Assembly: GCF_902459615.1 (NCBI RefSeq)
Contig: NZ_CABPSA010000011.1
Location: 62,001-126,000, forward strand
Reading direction: 5' to 3'
Source: Pandoraea commovens
GTDB taxonomy: Bacteria > Pseudomonadota > Gammaproteobacteria > Burkholderiales > Burkholderiaceae
Length of the DNA stretch: 64,000 nucleotides
Positions 43,483 to 52,876 of this stretch are shown here, piece by piece; position 1 is the stretch's first letter, and each line of letters begins with the position of its first letter. The notes below the pieces were generated by a model. It was not told where the DNA came from. It ran no database searches and worked only from the letters and a program-made list of their open reading frames with translations. The translations under genes were made by a program, and so were the position numbers.

Positions 43483-44236
43483 CGTGGCAGATTCGACGCG
43501 AATCGGAACCGGCGCGTGTGCGGACGCGCCGGTTTTCCGTCATCTGGCACCGGACGTTCACATCGTCGGGATGGACGCACACGTCGTCGTGCTCAAGCTC
43601 GCTCGCGATCGCTACTTCAATCTGTCGTACGCGCACTCTCAGGCGCTGCGTCGGCTGATCGGATGGCGTCACGCGCCGGAGGAGGTCGCGCAGACGCTGC
43701 CAGCGATGCAGGACATGTTCGACGCCGAGGGGCTACTCGCGCCCGGTGAGCAAGACATGCCCGACCCCCGACACGCCACACGCGACATGGCACCTCGTCT
43801 CGGCTTCGACGCCTGGCTGGCGATGCCCGGCGATCTTGCTGGCCACGCGCGTACTCGCGATGTGATGCGTGCGAGCTATTGGCTCTGGCAAGCCCAGCGA
43901 GCGACGCGCAAGACGCGTATGGCGGGCGTGATCGGGCGCATCAATGCCGCCCAGAAACGACGCGACACGCAGTACGGTCTGCCCGGCGATTACGCGCCGT
44001 ACGTCGCGGCGATGCACCGCGCGGCATTGTGCTATCCGCAGTGCACACCGTGCCTGCCGTGGTACGCAGCGCTTGCCCTGTGGTGCGCGCATGACGGACT
44101 GCGTCTGCAACTGGTGATCGGCGTACAGCGCCAGCCGTTCTACGCCCACGCGTGGGCGGAAGCGCAGGGTCGTGTGATTGGCGACGACCCGCGACGTCGC
44201 GAGCAGCTCGCCGTGATTTACGAGACGCCGGTCTGA
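43475..44236 (+). CDS. Lasso peptide B protein: RRE fused to leader peptidase
   Basis: In this 253-residue protein, residues ~25-95 resemble the PqqD-like RiPP recognition element that binds the leader ([20 protein letters not shown]). Residues ~130-245 are the transglutaminase-like cysteine protease that removes the leader. The catalytic triad is C193 ([12 protein letters not shown]), H225 ([10 protein letters not shown]) and D237 or D238 (GDD). The fused form is typical of proteobacterial lasso operons such as that of microcin J25. It overlaps the precursor gene by 8 bp, implying translational coupling, and is followed by a 127-bp gap before the cyclase gene. Confidence 0.92.
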   Translation: MPDVADSTRIGTGACADAPVFRHLAPDVHIVGMDAHVVVLKLARDRYFNLSYAHSQALRRLIGWRHAPEEVAQTLPAMQDMFDAEGLLAPGEQDMPDPRHATRDMAPRLGFDAWLAMPGDLAGHARTRDVMRASYWLWQAQRATRKTRMAGVIGRINAAQKRRDTQYGLPGDYAPYVAAMHRAALCYPQCTPCLPWYAALALWCAHDGLRLQLVIGVQRQPFYAHAWAEAQGRVIGDDPRRREQLAVIYETPV

Positions 44237-44363
44237 TCGTCCATTCGCGTGGTCTCGTTTTCGTGTTTCGCGCTTCGGTACATCGACGCCATCCAGGCCA
44301 TCGACACGCCGCCTGAACCTCATCTGCGCCCCTACCGGCGCGCTATCCAACACGGAGCCTGTC

Positions 44364-46199
44364 ATGCAACTTGCCCGTCTGAGACCAGGACCGGCCGAGC
44401 GTCACGTGCCGTTGCCCGGCGCCGTCGTATTACGGGGGCTGGACGGCCAGCCTGCCGCCCGGATTCGTCCCGAAGCAAACGATGACCGTCGTCATGTGAG
44501 CGATCAGAGCGAATTGCTTGCGTGGTACGTGAGCGGTCGTGTGTTTCACAAGGAGGATGGCCGCGAAGTGTTGCCGGGGCTGGACCTGGCGCGACTGGCG
44601 TTGGAATCGCCCGAGCGCTTCGTGCAGCAGTATTGGGGGCACTACCGGATCATCGTGCATGACCGCTGGTGCGGCGCGACGCTCGTGTTGTGCGACCCAT
44701 GCGGCCACTGTCCGACGTACTACCGCTTCTGTCGCGACGGCGCGGTGCACGTTGCGTCGGATCCGGCGGCGCTTGTCGGGGACGACCCGTCGTTCGATAG
44801 CACCGCGCTCAAATCCTTCCTTGTGCACGGCGACGTGGGCGGCGTGCAGTGTGCGCTGTACGACGTGGAGCGTTTGCCGCTCGGCCACGCTCTGTGGATT
44901 CCCGAGCGTGGCGCGCCGAAGACGCGCGTCGTCTGGTGGCCCGCATGGCAGCCGGGCGGGGGCGCGAGTGAGGTGTATGAGATGACGTCGGGTACTGGCC
45001 TGCTTGGCGTGTTACGACGCTCTACGGAGCGCTGTCTCGGCGACCGCTCGGCGGTGCTTGAACTCTCGGGCGGCGTGGAGTCAACCTCGCTGGCGCTTGC
45101 GCTTGCGCAGTCGGGACTCGCCGGTCAGTGCACGGCAGTGAATCACTGTGATCCGGCGTCGCCGTCGAGCGACGAATCGCATCACGCGGGCAGTGTAGCG
45201 AGGCATGTGCGCATGGCGTTCGAGCGTCTGGATATTGCGTGTGCGGCGTTCTCGCCGCCGACGGACATTCCACGCCTCGCGCGTCCGGCCATGCACTTGT
45301 GCATGCTCGCGCAACTGGATGCCGTGCGAGAGCGCCTGATGCCGTACCGCGAGCATCGTCTCGTCAACGGTCACGGGGGCGACGCCATCTTCCTCGCGCC
45401 GCCGCCCGATGGCGCCTTACTCGATGCCTTCGCTGACAGACAGTGGCGTCGTGCGCTCGGCGCATGGCGCGATCTGGCGATCATGCAGCGCTTGCCGCTT
45501 TGGTCGGTCGCGCGAGGGGCGTTTGGACAACTGCGTCAGCGCCATGCGAACCCGCTGGCTGCGCTGCAAGACGGTTTGTTGACGGCCGCCGCGTGCGCGG
45601 GTGAGCCATGCCGTGGCGAACCGCTCGCGCAGGCATGGCTGGCGCAGTGGCCGCTCAGGATGCGTCCGGGCAAGCGCGCACAGATTCTCGGCACGCTCGG
45701 TAATTTGCGCGATATCGAAGTGCATCCGTCGCTGGCTGCAGGCGGCACGGCGTTTCCGTTCCTCACACAACCGGTCGTCGAAGCCGGGTTCGCGATGCCG
45801 ACGTACCGGCTCTTCAACGCCATGCACAACCGTTTGCCGCTACGTCGCGCAGCGTATCTGGCCAGCGGTCTGCCGAACCTCTGGCGTCGTGACAAGGGGA
45901 TGATGACGGGGGTTGTCGGTGCGGGCGTCGCCGCCAACTTGCAGCACGTCGAGGAAGTCTGTCTGGAGGGCTATTGCGCGGCGTCGGGCTGGATCGATCG
46001 AGACGCCTGTCGTCGCGCCATCGGCCGGATTGCCCATCATCATCTCGAATCGATGACGACGATTCGCCGCCTGTACGCCGTCGAGATGTTCGTGCGCGGC
46101 TGGCGGCAGGGGGCAGGCGGCGTTGGGGGAGCGCCCGAAGCGGATGGACGACGCGGGCAACAGGCATCCTCTGGTCGCGGTAACGAGGCGACGGCATGA
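44364..46199 (+). CDS. Lasso cyclase (C protein, asparagine synthetase-like)
   Basis: This 611-residue ATP-dependent macrolactam synthetase activates the core Glu side chain as an acyl-adenylate and joins it to the new N-terminal amine. The N-terminal ~200 residues resemble the glutamine amidotransferase half of asparagine synthetase (RIIVHDRWCGATLVLCDPCG) without a catalytic Cys2. The synthetase half carries the PP-loop LSGGVES (234-240), SSDES (268-272) and NGHGGDAIF (335-343). The usual SGGxDS is here SGGVES. A ribosome site (CGGAG) precedes the ATG. It overlaps the exporter gene by 4 bp (ATGA). Confidence 0.92.
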   Translation: MQLARLRPGPAERHVPLPGAVVLRGLDGQPAARIRPEANDDRRHVSDQSELLAWYVSGRVFHKEDGREVLPGLDLARLALESPERFVQQYWGHYRIIVHDRWCGATLVLCDPCGHCPTYYRFCRDGAVHVASDPAALVGDDPSFDSTALKSFLVHGDVGGVQCALYDVERLPLGHALWIPERGAPKTRVVWWPAWQPGGGASEVYEMTSGTGLLGVLRRSTERCLGDRSAVLELSGGVESTSLALALAQSGLAGQCTAVNHCDPASPSSDESHHAGSVARHVRMAFERLDIACAAFSPPTDIPRLARPAMHLCMLAQLDAVRERLMPYREHRLVNGHGGDAIFLAPPPDGALLDAFADRQWRRALGAWRDLAIMQRLPLWSVARGAFGQLRQRHANPLAALQDGLLTAAACAGEPCRGEPLAQAWLAQWPLRMRPGKRAQILGTLGNLRDIEVHPSLAAGGTAFPFLTQPVVEAGFAMPTYRLFNAMHNRLPLRRAAYLASGLPNLWRRDKGMMTGVVGAGVAANLQHVEEVCLEGYCAASGWIDRDACRRAIGRIAHHHLESMTTIRRLYAVEMFVRGWRQGAGGVGGAPEADGRRGQQASSGRGNEATA

Positions 46200-48028
46200 C
46201 GCGACAGGCGGGGTGGAACGCGCTGTGTTTCGTGCTGCGCACGCTATGGGCGCGTGAGACGGCGACATCGCGTCACCGTCTGTGGCTTGCCGCCGCGACG
46301 CTTGCGGCGGCGCTGATGCTCACGTTGCGGCTCGTCGCACCCTGGGTGTTGGGGCTGGCCGTGGATGCGCTGGCGGGCGAGCGTCCGGGCACGCTGGCGA
46401 TGCCGTTCGCGATAGCGTACGTCGTGCTGTGGTCGGGGGCGGCCATCGGCGAGCGGGGTAAGGATCTGCTCATCCAGCGAGTGATGGAGGACCTTCGACG
46501 CCGCACCGGACTCGGCTATCTCACGCGCCTGATCGAACTGCCTGCGCATCGCGCGCGGGACGTCAATGCCGGGCACGTGCTCGACTGCTTGTTTCGTGTG
46601 GAAGTGGCGCTGCCGGTCATCGTCACGGGACTGGTGTTCGGGTTGCTGCCGCTCGCCGTGCAGGTGATCGCGACGGGCGTGATCCTGATGCTCAACTTCG
46701 GCGTGCTCTACGGCGTGATACTTGGCGCGACGGTCGTGGCCTACGTGCTGACGCTGCGGCCGACGCTCGCGCGCGTGACGCGTCGAGAGTCGCAGGCGAA
46801 CGACGTCTCGCGCGCCACGACCGGCGCACTTGCCGACACGCTGAGTCAACTGGAGTGCGTGAAGACGTTCGCGCAGGAGCCCGCCGAAGTGGGCCGCTTG
46901 TCGCAGCGTCTGCGTACGCGCTATGTCGCAGCGTTGGCGACGGCTACGACGGCGCAGGTCACGAGCGCATTGCAGATGGCGATCATGGCGGCGGGCGTCT
47001 CGGCGATGACGTTGCTTGCGGTCAGCGACGTGGCGCGCGGCGCCGAGCCGGTGGGCACACTGGTGCAGGTCAACGCCTATCTGCTTCAGTTCGCGTTGCC
47101 TGCGGCGATGCTCGGTGCGTTGGTGTCGCAGGTGGCGAGGGCGCTGGTCAGCGTCGACGAGCATCTGCGAGATTCGTCGGGTGGGCCGGTCGCTGCATCG
47201 GTCAAGCGTTCTGATGCCTCGGCACCTCCGCCGTCTCCGGCATCGCAAGCACCCACCATCGAATTCGACGACGTCAGCGTGGCCGTCGGGGACGCACCGC
47301 CCATCTTGTCCGGCATCCGTCTGCGGATCGCGGCGGGCGAGTATGTCGCGCTCGTCGGTCCCTCAGGCGCAGGGAAATCGACGTTGTTGCGGCTAATGGC
47401 GGGTCTCACGCTGCCGTCGCGCGGCGAAGTGCGCATCGATGAACACAGGCTGTGCCCGGTGCGTGCCGAAGCCGTGCGTCGCATAACGGGCTTCGTCACG
47501 CAGGATTGCCGTCTGTTCGATCGCACAGTGTTCGAGAACGTCGCCTATCGCGCGGGACTGAGCGAAGGCCAATTGTCCGAGGACGCTCGCATACAGCACG
47601 AATTCCAACGTGTGACGACGCTTGCCGAAGTCCCGGATGCGGCTTGCGTCGCAGGTCTGTCTGGCGGGGAGCGTCAGCGCGTGAACATCGCGCGCGCACT
47701 CTGGGGCGGCCCGCCGTTGTTGCTGCTCGACGAACCGACCGCAGCGCTCGACGCTCTGACCGAGGCGCGCATTCTGGCCCGACTCTCCCACGAACGGGCT
47801 AGCGCGACGTGCGTGGTCGTAGCGCACCGTCTCGCCGCTATCCGGCAGGCGGACCGGATCGTGGTGATGGAGGGCGGGCGCATCGTGGAAACGGGCGACC
47901 ACGTGGCACTGCTGCGCCACGGCAGCCTGTACGCTCGCATGTGGCACGCCCAGCAAGCCGAAGTCCCGGTATCGCCAGCAGCGCCAGCCACGCCACCGAC
48001 ATCCGCCACCGTCCCGGATCTCGCCTAA
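46196..48028 (+). CDS. Lasso peptide ABC exporter (D protein)
   Basis: This 610-residue half-transporter has an N-terminal six-helix membrane domain (~30-330) and a C-terminal ATPase domain (~350-580). The ATPase shows Walker A GPSGAGKSTLL, the Q-loop in FVTQDCRLFD, signature LSGGERQRVNIARAL, Walker B LLLLDEPTAALD and H-loop VVAHRLAAI. It should dimerise, export the mature lasso peptide, and give self-immunity if the peptide is toxic. Its start overlaps the cyclase stop (ATGA), so A-B-C-D form one operon. Confidence 0.9.
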   Translation: MTRQAGWNALCFVLRTLWARETATSRHRLWLAAATLAAALMLTLRLVAPWVLGLAVDALAGERPGTLAMPFAIAYVVLWSGAAIGERGKDLLIQRVMEDLRRRTGLGYLTRLIELPAHRARDVNAGHVLDCLFRVEVALPVIVTGLVFGLLPLAVQVIATGVILMLNFGVLYGVILGATVVAYVLTLRPTLARVTRRESQANDVSRATTGALADTLSQLECVKTFAQEPAEVGRLSQRLRTRYVAALATATTAQVTSALQMAIMAAGVSAMTLLAVSDVARGAEPVGTLVQVNAYLLQFALPAAMLGALVSQVARALVSVDEHLRDSSGGPVAASVKRSDASAPPPSPASQAPTIEFDDVSVAVGDAPPILSGIRLRIAAGEYVALVGPSGAGKSTLLRLMAGLTLPSRGEVRIDEHRLCPVRAEAVRRITGFVTQDCRLFDRTVFENVAYRAGLSEGQLSEDARIQHEFQRVTTLAEVPDAACVAGLSGGERQRVNIARALWGGPPLLLLDEPTAALDALTEARILARLSHERASATCVVVAHRLAAIRQADRIVVMEGGRIVETGDHVALLRHGSLYARMWHAQQAEVPVSPAAPATPPTSATVPDLA

Positions 48029-48153
48029 ATCGACAGAAATCCCCCCCGATCTCCGCGTAATCCCCTAGCATTTCAGGCATGTGCCCGCTGCCCCGGTAAG
48101 CCTTCCGTAAGCGTCAACGCGCACACTGAATGCCAATAATGCAAGGAGACAAC

Positions 48154-50055
48154 ATGACTTCGTACGCGTCGTTTCACGCCCGTTCGATTGCTCCGGACTC
48201 GCGTGCGGCCTTCTGGGAGGAACAGGCCAAACTGATCGACTGGGAAACGCCCTTCGATCAGGTGCTGGAATACGACAAGCCGCCCTTTGCGCGCTGGTTT
48301 GTCGGTGGGCGGACCAACATCTGCCACAACGCGGTGGACCGTCATCTGCCGTCGCGCGGCACGCAGAATGCGCTGGTGTGGGTGTCGACGGAAACCGAAC
48401 AGGAGCGTGTCTACACCTACGACGAACTCGCGGCGGAAGTGAACCGCATGGCGGCGTCGTTGCAATCGCTGGGCGTGACGCGTGGCGAGCGCGTGCTGAT
48501 CTACATGCCGATGGTGCCGGAGGCGTTGTTCGCGATGCTCGCGTGCACGCGTCTCGGCGCGATTCACTCGGTGGTGTTCGGTGGCTTCGCATCGGTCAAT
48601 CTCGCCGCGCGCATCGACGACGCGCAACCCAGAGTCATCGTCTCTGCCGACGCCGGTTCGCGTAACGGCAAGGTCGTACCCTACAAGCCGCTGCTCGACG
48701 AAGGCGTCGCGCTCGCACGGCACAAGCCGTCGAGCGTGTTGCTGATCGATCGCGGGCTGGCACCGATGGAGCGGGTCGAAGGGCGCGACGTCGATTATGC
48801 GCCGCTGCGCGAACAGCACCTCGACGCGTTCGTCCCGTGCGAATGGATGGAGTCGAGCGAGCCGTCCTACATCCTCTACACGTCGGGGACGACGGGCAAG
48901 CCGAAGGGCGTGCAGCGCGACACCGGCGGTTATGCGGTCGCGCTGGCTTCGTCGATGGAGCACATCTTCTGCGCGAAGCCCGGCGACACGATGTTCTGTG
49001 CGTCGGACATCGGTTGGGTGGTGGGGCACAGCTACATCGTCTACGCGCCGCTGCTCGCGGGCATTGCGACGGTGATGTACGAGGGCACGCCGATCCGCCC
49101 CGACGGCGGGATCTGGTGGCGCATCGTCGAGAAATACAAGGTGACGCAACTCTTCACCGCGCCGACTGCGATTCGCGTGCTCAAGAAGCAGGACCCGGCG
49201 TATCTCACGCAGTACGATCTGTCGTCGCTGCGACTGATCTTCCTTGCGGGTGAGCCGCTGGATGAACCTACGGCGCGCTGGCTCACGGAGGGCGTGGGCA
49301 AGCCGGTCGTCGACAATTACTGGCAGACGGAGACGGGCTGGCCGATTCTCGGCATGGCGCGCGGTGTTGAAGTCCTGCCGAGCAAGCTGGGATCGCCGGG
49401 CAAGCCGGTGTATGGCTACGACGTCAAACTGGTCAACGAGGCGACGGGCGAGGATTGCGGGCCGAACGAGAAGGGCGTGCTTGCCATCGAAGGCCCGATG
49501 CCGCCGGGCTGCCTCAGCACGCTGTGGGGCGACGACGCACGTTTCGTCAAAACGTATTGGCAGACGGTGCCGGGCCGCACCCTGTATTCGAGCTTTGACT
49601 GGGGCGTGCGCGACGAGGATGGCTATTACTTCATTCTCGGGCGCACCGACGACGTGATCAACGTGGCGGGGCACCGGCTCGGCTCGCGTGAGATCGAGGA
49701 GAGCATCGCGAGCCATCCGGCGGTGGCGGAAGTCGCGGTGATCGGCGTGCAGGATGCGCTCAAGGGACAAGTGGCGATGGCGTTCGCGGTGCTGCGCCGA
49801 CCGGAGCAGGTGGACACGCCGGACGCACGTCTTGCGCTGGAAGGCGATGTCATGAAGACCGTCGACAAGCAACTGGGGGCGGTGGCGCGTCCGGCGCGCG
49901 TGTTCTTCGTCTCGATGCTGCCCAAGACACGTTCCGGCAAGCTGCTGCGTCGCGCTATTCAGGCCATTTGCGAGGGACGTGAGACGGGGGATCTGATCAC
50001 CATCGAAGATCCGTCTGCGCTTGAACAGGTGCGGGAGGCGGTCGCCGGAAAGTAA
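48154..50055 (+). CDS. prpE: Propionyl-CoA synthetase
   Basis: This 633-residue acyl-CoA synthetase of the acetyl/propionyl-CoA branch begins FHARSIAPDSRAAFW, typical of PrpE. It has the ATP motif YTSGTTGKPKGVQRDTGGY, a VVDNYWQTETGWPI site and the catalytic lysine near the end in KTRSGKLLRRAIQ. It activates propionate to propionyl-CoA, usually feeding the 2-methylcitrate cycle. The ATG at 48154 has AAGGAG just upstream; the frame extends eight codons further without support. It follows the lasso operon by 125 bp, but nothing suggests a shared role. Confidence 0.94.
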   Translation: MTSYASFHARSIAPDSRAAFWEEQAKLIDWETPFDQVLEYDKPPFARWFVGGRTNICHNAVDRHLPSRGTQNALVWVSTETEQERVYTYDELAAEVNRMAASLQSLGVTRGERVLIYMPMVPEALFAMLACTRLGAIHSVVFGGFASVNLAARIDDAQPRVIVSADAGSRNGKVVPYKPLLDEGVALARHKPSSVLLIDRGLAPMERVEGRDVDYAPLREQHLDAFVPCEWMESSEPSYILYTSGTTGKPKGVQRDTGGYAVALASSMEHIFCAKPGDTMFCASDIGWVVGHSYIVYAPLLAGIATVMYEGTPIRPDGGIWWRIVEKYKVTQLFTAPTAIRVLKKQDPAYLTQYDLSSLRLIFLAGEPLDEPTARWLTEGVGKPVVDNYWQTETGWPILGMARGVEVLPSKLGSPGKPVYGYDVKLVNEATGEDCGPNEKGVLAIEGPMPPGCLSTLWGDDARFVKTYWQTVPGRTLYSSFDWGVRDEDGYYFILGRTDDVINVAGHRLGSREIEESIASHPAVAEVAVIGVQDALKGQVAMAFAVLRRPEQVDTPDARLALEGDVMKTVDKQLGAVARPARVFFVSMLPKTRSGKLLRRAIQAICEGRETGDLITIEDPSALEQVREAVAGK

Positions 50056-50272
50056 GCGGCGCCTGGCAATGTCGGCCGTCGGCTGAAACGTCGGCGGCGA
50101 TGGACGATTGATGCGGGAAGGCTGCGGCGCATCCGATTTTTCGGACTGCGCCGCAGTGCATTTGGGGGGCGAATGTGTTTCGATATCGATAATCGGTGTT
50201 GCGTTTCGACAGACTGTCGCGCAACGCCGGTATGATGCATTGCGCCTCCTCACTGCCATCGTCCATCGAAAT

Positions 50273-51727
50273 ATGACTTCACCCGATCAGGCCGCCTGGC
50301 GGCAGAAAGCGATGCTTTTGGTCGTCTCCGTCGGCTTCTTCATGCAGACGCTGGACTCGACCATCGTCAACACGGCGCTGCCTGCGATGGCGCGCGATCT
50401 CGGTCAGTCGCCGTTGCACATGCAGGCGGTCGTCATTGCCTATGCGCTGACGATGGCCGTGACGATCCCGCTGTCGGGCTGGCTTGCCGACCGGTTCGGC
50501 ACGCGCGTCGTCTTCTCCAGCGCGCTCACGATCTTCTCCGTCGGCTCGGCCATGTGCGCCTATTCGAGCACGCTCGACGAGCTGGTGCTATGGCGCGTCG
50601 TGCAGGGTTTCGGCGGCGCGATGCTGTTGCCAGTGGGACGTCTGGCTGTGCTGCGCACATTCCCGCGCGAGCAGTATTTGCAGGCGCTGGCGTTTGTCGC
50701 CGTGCCCGGCATGATCGGGCCACTCATCGGACCGACGCTCGGCGGCTGGCTGGTCAAAGTGGCGTCGTGGCATTGGGTGTTTCTGATCAATGTGCCGGTA
50801 GGCGTCGCCGGATGCGTGGCGGCCCACTTCTTCCTCACGAATGCGCGCGCACCGCACCAGACGTCGTTCGACGTCAAAGGCTATCTGCTGCTGTCGGTGG
50901 GGATGGTCGCGACATCGCTGGCGCTCGACCGTCACGCCGACATTGCCGGGGCGCACGCGCTGATGCTGGTGTTGCTCGTGGTGGGGTTTGCAGGCTTCGT
51001 CGCCTACGGGCTCTATGCGAACCGCACGCCGCAGCCGTTGTTCTCGCTCGCGATGTTCCGCGTGCACACGTTCAGCGTCGGATTGCTCGGCAATCTCTTC
51101 GCCCGTATCGGGATCGCGGCCGTGCCGTATCTCGTCCCGCTGCTGTTGCAGGTCAGTCTCGGCTATTCGGCGTTCGAGGCAGGGCTGCTGATGTTGCCGA
51201 TCACGATTACAGGCATCTTCGCGAAGAGCCTTGCGACGCATCTGGTCATGCGATACGGCTACCGCTCCGTCCTTGTGTGGAACACGATACTGGCCGGTGC
51301 AGTGATGGCCAGCTTCTCGCTGGTCACGCCCCACTATCCGGTGCCGTTGCTCATCGTTCAGTTGGGGATTCTCGGCGGCATCAATTCCATCCAGTTCACT
51401 GCGATGAACACGCTGACGCTCAAGGATCTGAACCCGGACGATGCGAGTGGCGGCAACAGCTTGTTCTCGCTCGTGCAGATGCTGGCGATGAGCTTCGGTC
51501 TGACGGTCGGCGGTGCGCTACTGGTGACGTTCACGGGCGCGTTCGGCGAGGCTGCGGGCGTGGGCGCGCTACCGGCGTTTCGTGCGACGTTCGCGTGCGT
51601 CGGTTTGATTACGTGCTGCTCGGCGTGGATCTTCGCGCAGTTGACCGACCGCGAACAGATGGCCAACGACGACGGCGATGCGCAGGCACATGCGGTCGCA
51701 ACGACGCCGCCACCGCCTGCGAACTAA
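50273..51727 (+). CDS. MFS transporter, EmrB/QacA (DHA2) family
   Basis: This 484-residue protein has 14 predicted membrane helices. It shows the DHA2 signature LDSTIVNTALPAMARDL in helix 1, GWLADRFGTRVVF between helices 2 and 3, and GPTLGGWL (motif C) in helix 5. It resembles MdtD-type proton-driven multidrug or metabolite exporters; the substrate is unknown. The Met at 50273 begins the normal N-terminus; a longer frame upstream lacks support, and the ribosome site is weak. It lies 217 bp downstream of prpE on the same strand. Confidence 0.9.
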   Translation: MTSPDQAAWRQKAMLLVVSVGFFMQTLDSTIVNTALPAMARDLGQSPLHMQAVVIAYALTMAVTIPLSGWLADRFGTRVVFSSALTIFSVGSAMCAYSSTLDELVLWRVVQGFGGAMLLPVGRLAVLRTFPREQYLQALAFVAVPGMIGPLIGPTLGGWLVKVASWHWVFLINVPVGVAGCVAAHFFLTNARAPHQTSFDVKGYLLLSVGMVATSLALDRHADIAGAHALMLVLLVVGFAGFVAYGLYANRTPQPLFSLAMFRVHTFSVGLLGNLFARIGIAAVPYLVPLLLQVSLGYSAFEAGLLMLPITITGIFAKSLATHLVMRYGYRSVLVWNTILAGAVMASFSLVTPHYPVPLLIVQLGILGGINSIQFTAMNTLTLKDLNPDDASGGNSLFSLVQMLAMSFGLTVGGALLVTFTGAFGEAAGVGALPAFRATFACVGLITCCSAWIFAQLTDREQMANDDGDAQAHAVATTPPPPAN

Positions 51728-51753
51728 GGGCCTCGCGTCCTGATTTCGTGACG

Positions 51754-52671
51754 TCAGGCAAACGGCTTGTCGAGAATCTCTGGGGCGCGGATGGCGTCGA
51801 TGAGGAGGCCGAGAAACGCCTCGACGGGCGCGGGCAGGGTGCGTCCTGCCATGGTCTGTACCTGAAGGGAGCGCTGATGCAGCGCCGGATTGCGGATAGG
51901 GATGGCGGCGAGCCCCTCGGGGGCGAGACGGCTGCGCACCGTCAGTAGCCCGGTGAGCGTGACGGCGTTGCCAGAGCGCACGAAGCTGTGCAGTGCCGCG
52001 TGGTAGTTGCTGATGAAGACCGGTTCGAACAGCAGGCCTTCGAGCGTGCAGCATAAGTCGAACATCTGACGAATCGTCACACCGGCCTCCGATAGCGCCA
52101 TCGGGTAAGGCAGGAGGTCTGCAAGGGCAACGTCGCGCCGCTTGGCGAGAGGGTGCTTCTTCGCCATCAACGCGTAGATCGGCGCGGGTTGTGTATGAAC
52201 GACCTGCACGCCTTTTTCGGGCGCGACGCTGAAACACACCGCGATGTCGGCTTCGCCGTCGCGTACGCGCTCCGTCGCTTCGAACGGCGAGACGACATCC
52301 AGCAGAAAGTGTGCGCCCGGATACGCCTCGCGAAAGCGCGCGAAGACTTGCGGCAGGAAGTCGCGTGCCACACCTTCCGAACTGGCGACACGAATCGTTG
52401 CGCGGCCCACTTCGGTGAGACCCCGAATCTCGGAGGTGACGCGTTCGGCGTCGAGCAACACGCGTCGTGCATGATCCGCGAGCAGCGCGCCCGCTTCACT
52501 CAGCACCATGCCGCGCGGACGCCGTTCGAATAGCGGCGTCCCCAGATCCTCTTCCAGCTTGGCGATCTGACGGCTCAACGCCGAGACCGCCACATGCAAC
52601 CGTTCCGACGCCCGGCTCAGAGAGCCTGTCCGGGCGACTTCCAGAAAGTAGCGCAGTGCGTGTGTTTGCAT
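51754..52671 (-). CDS. LysR-family transcriptional regulator
   Basis: This 305-residue protein has an N-terminal winged helix (LRYFLEVARTGSLSRASERL, HVAVSALSRQIAKLEEDLG) and a C-terminal substrate-binding-like effector domain. The ATG at 52671 gives the standard LysR start; the frame continues upstream over the divergent promoter with no support. It is divergent from the M20 peptidase gene, so that gene and its MHS-transporter partner are the likely targets. The effector is unknown. Confidence 0.92.
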   Translation of the reverse strand: MQTHALRYFLEVARTGSLSRASERLHVAVSALSRQIAKLEEDLGTPLFERRPRGMVLSEAGALLADHARRVLLDAERVTSEIRGLTEVGRATIRVASSEGVARDFLPQVFARFREAYPGAHFLLDVVSPFEATERVRDGEADIAVCFSVAPEKGVQVVHTQPAPIYALMAKKHPLAKRRDVALADLLPYPMALSEAGVTIRQMFDLCCTLEGLLFEPVFISNYHAALHSFVRSGNAVTLTGLLTVRSRLAPEGLAAIPIRNPALHQRSLQVQTMAGRTLPAPVEAFLGLLIDAIRAPEILDKPFA

Positions 52672-52876
52672 GGGGTGAGCAGGGTAGAGGCTGTTGTTTT
52701 TGCTTTGCCGAAACGGCAAAGAAACCTTCGAATTATTATCATTGTTGTCAAAAATACCGACTCCTAGAATGGCTTGAACGGTTGTGCCGCAGCGTGCTAC
52801 CGACACGCGTCGCATCAATGTCGTACCAATGAGCGAGACCGGCAGCCGTGCCCATAAAGCCATCTGGAGACAAGCA

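Noticed and set aside
43475-44236. PqqD-type protein implying a PQQ or radical-SAM RiPP cluster
   Set aside because: The RRE-like part is fused to a Cys/His/Asp transglutaminase-like peptidase and is followed by an asparagine-synthetase-like cyclase, with no radical SAM gene. This defines a lasso operon.
48073-50259. 728-codon minus-strand frame opposite prpE
   Set aside because: Arg/His-rich low-quality translation without motifs, fully opposite the conserved prpE coding sequence.
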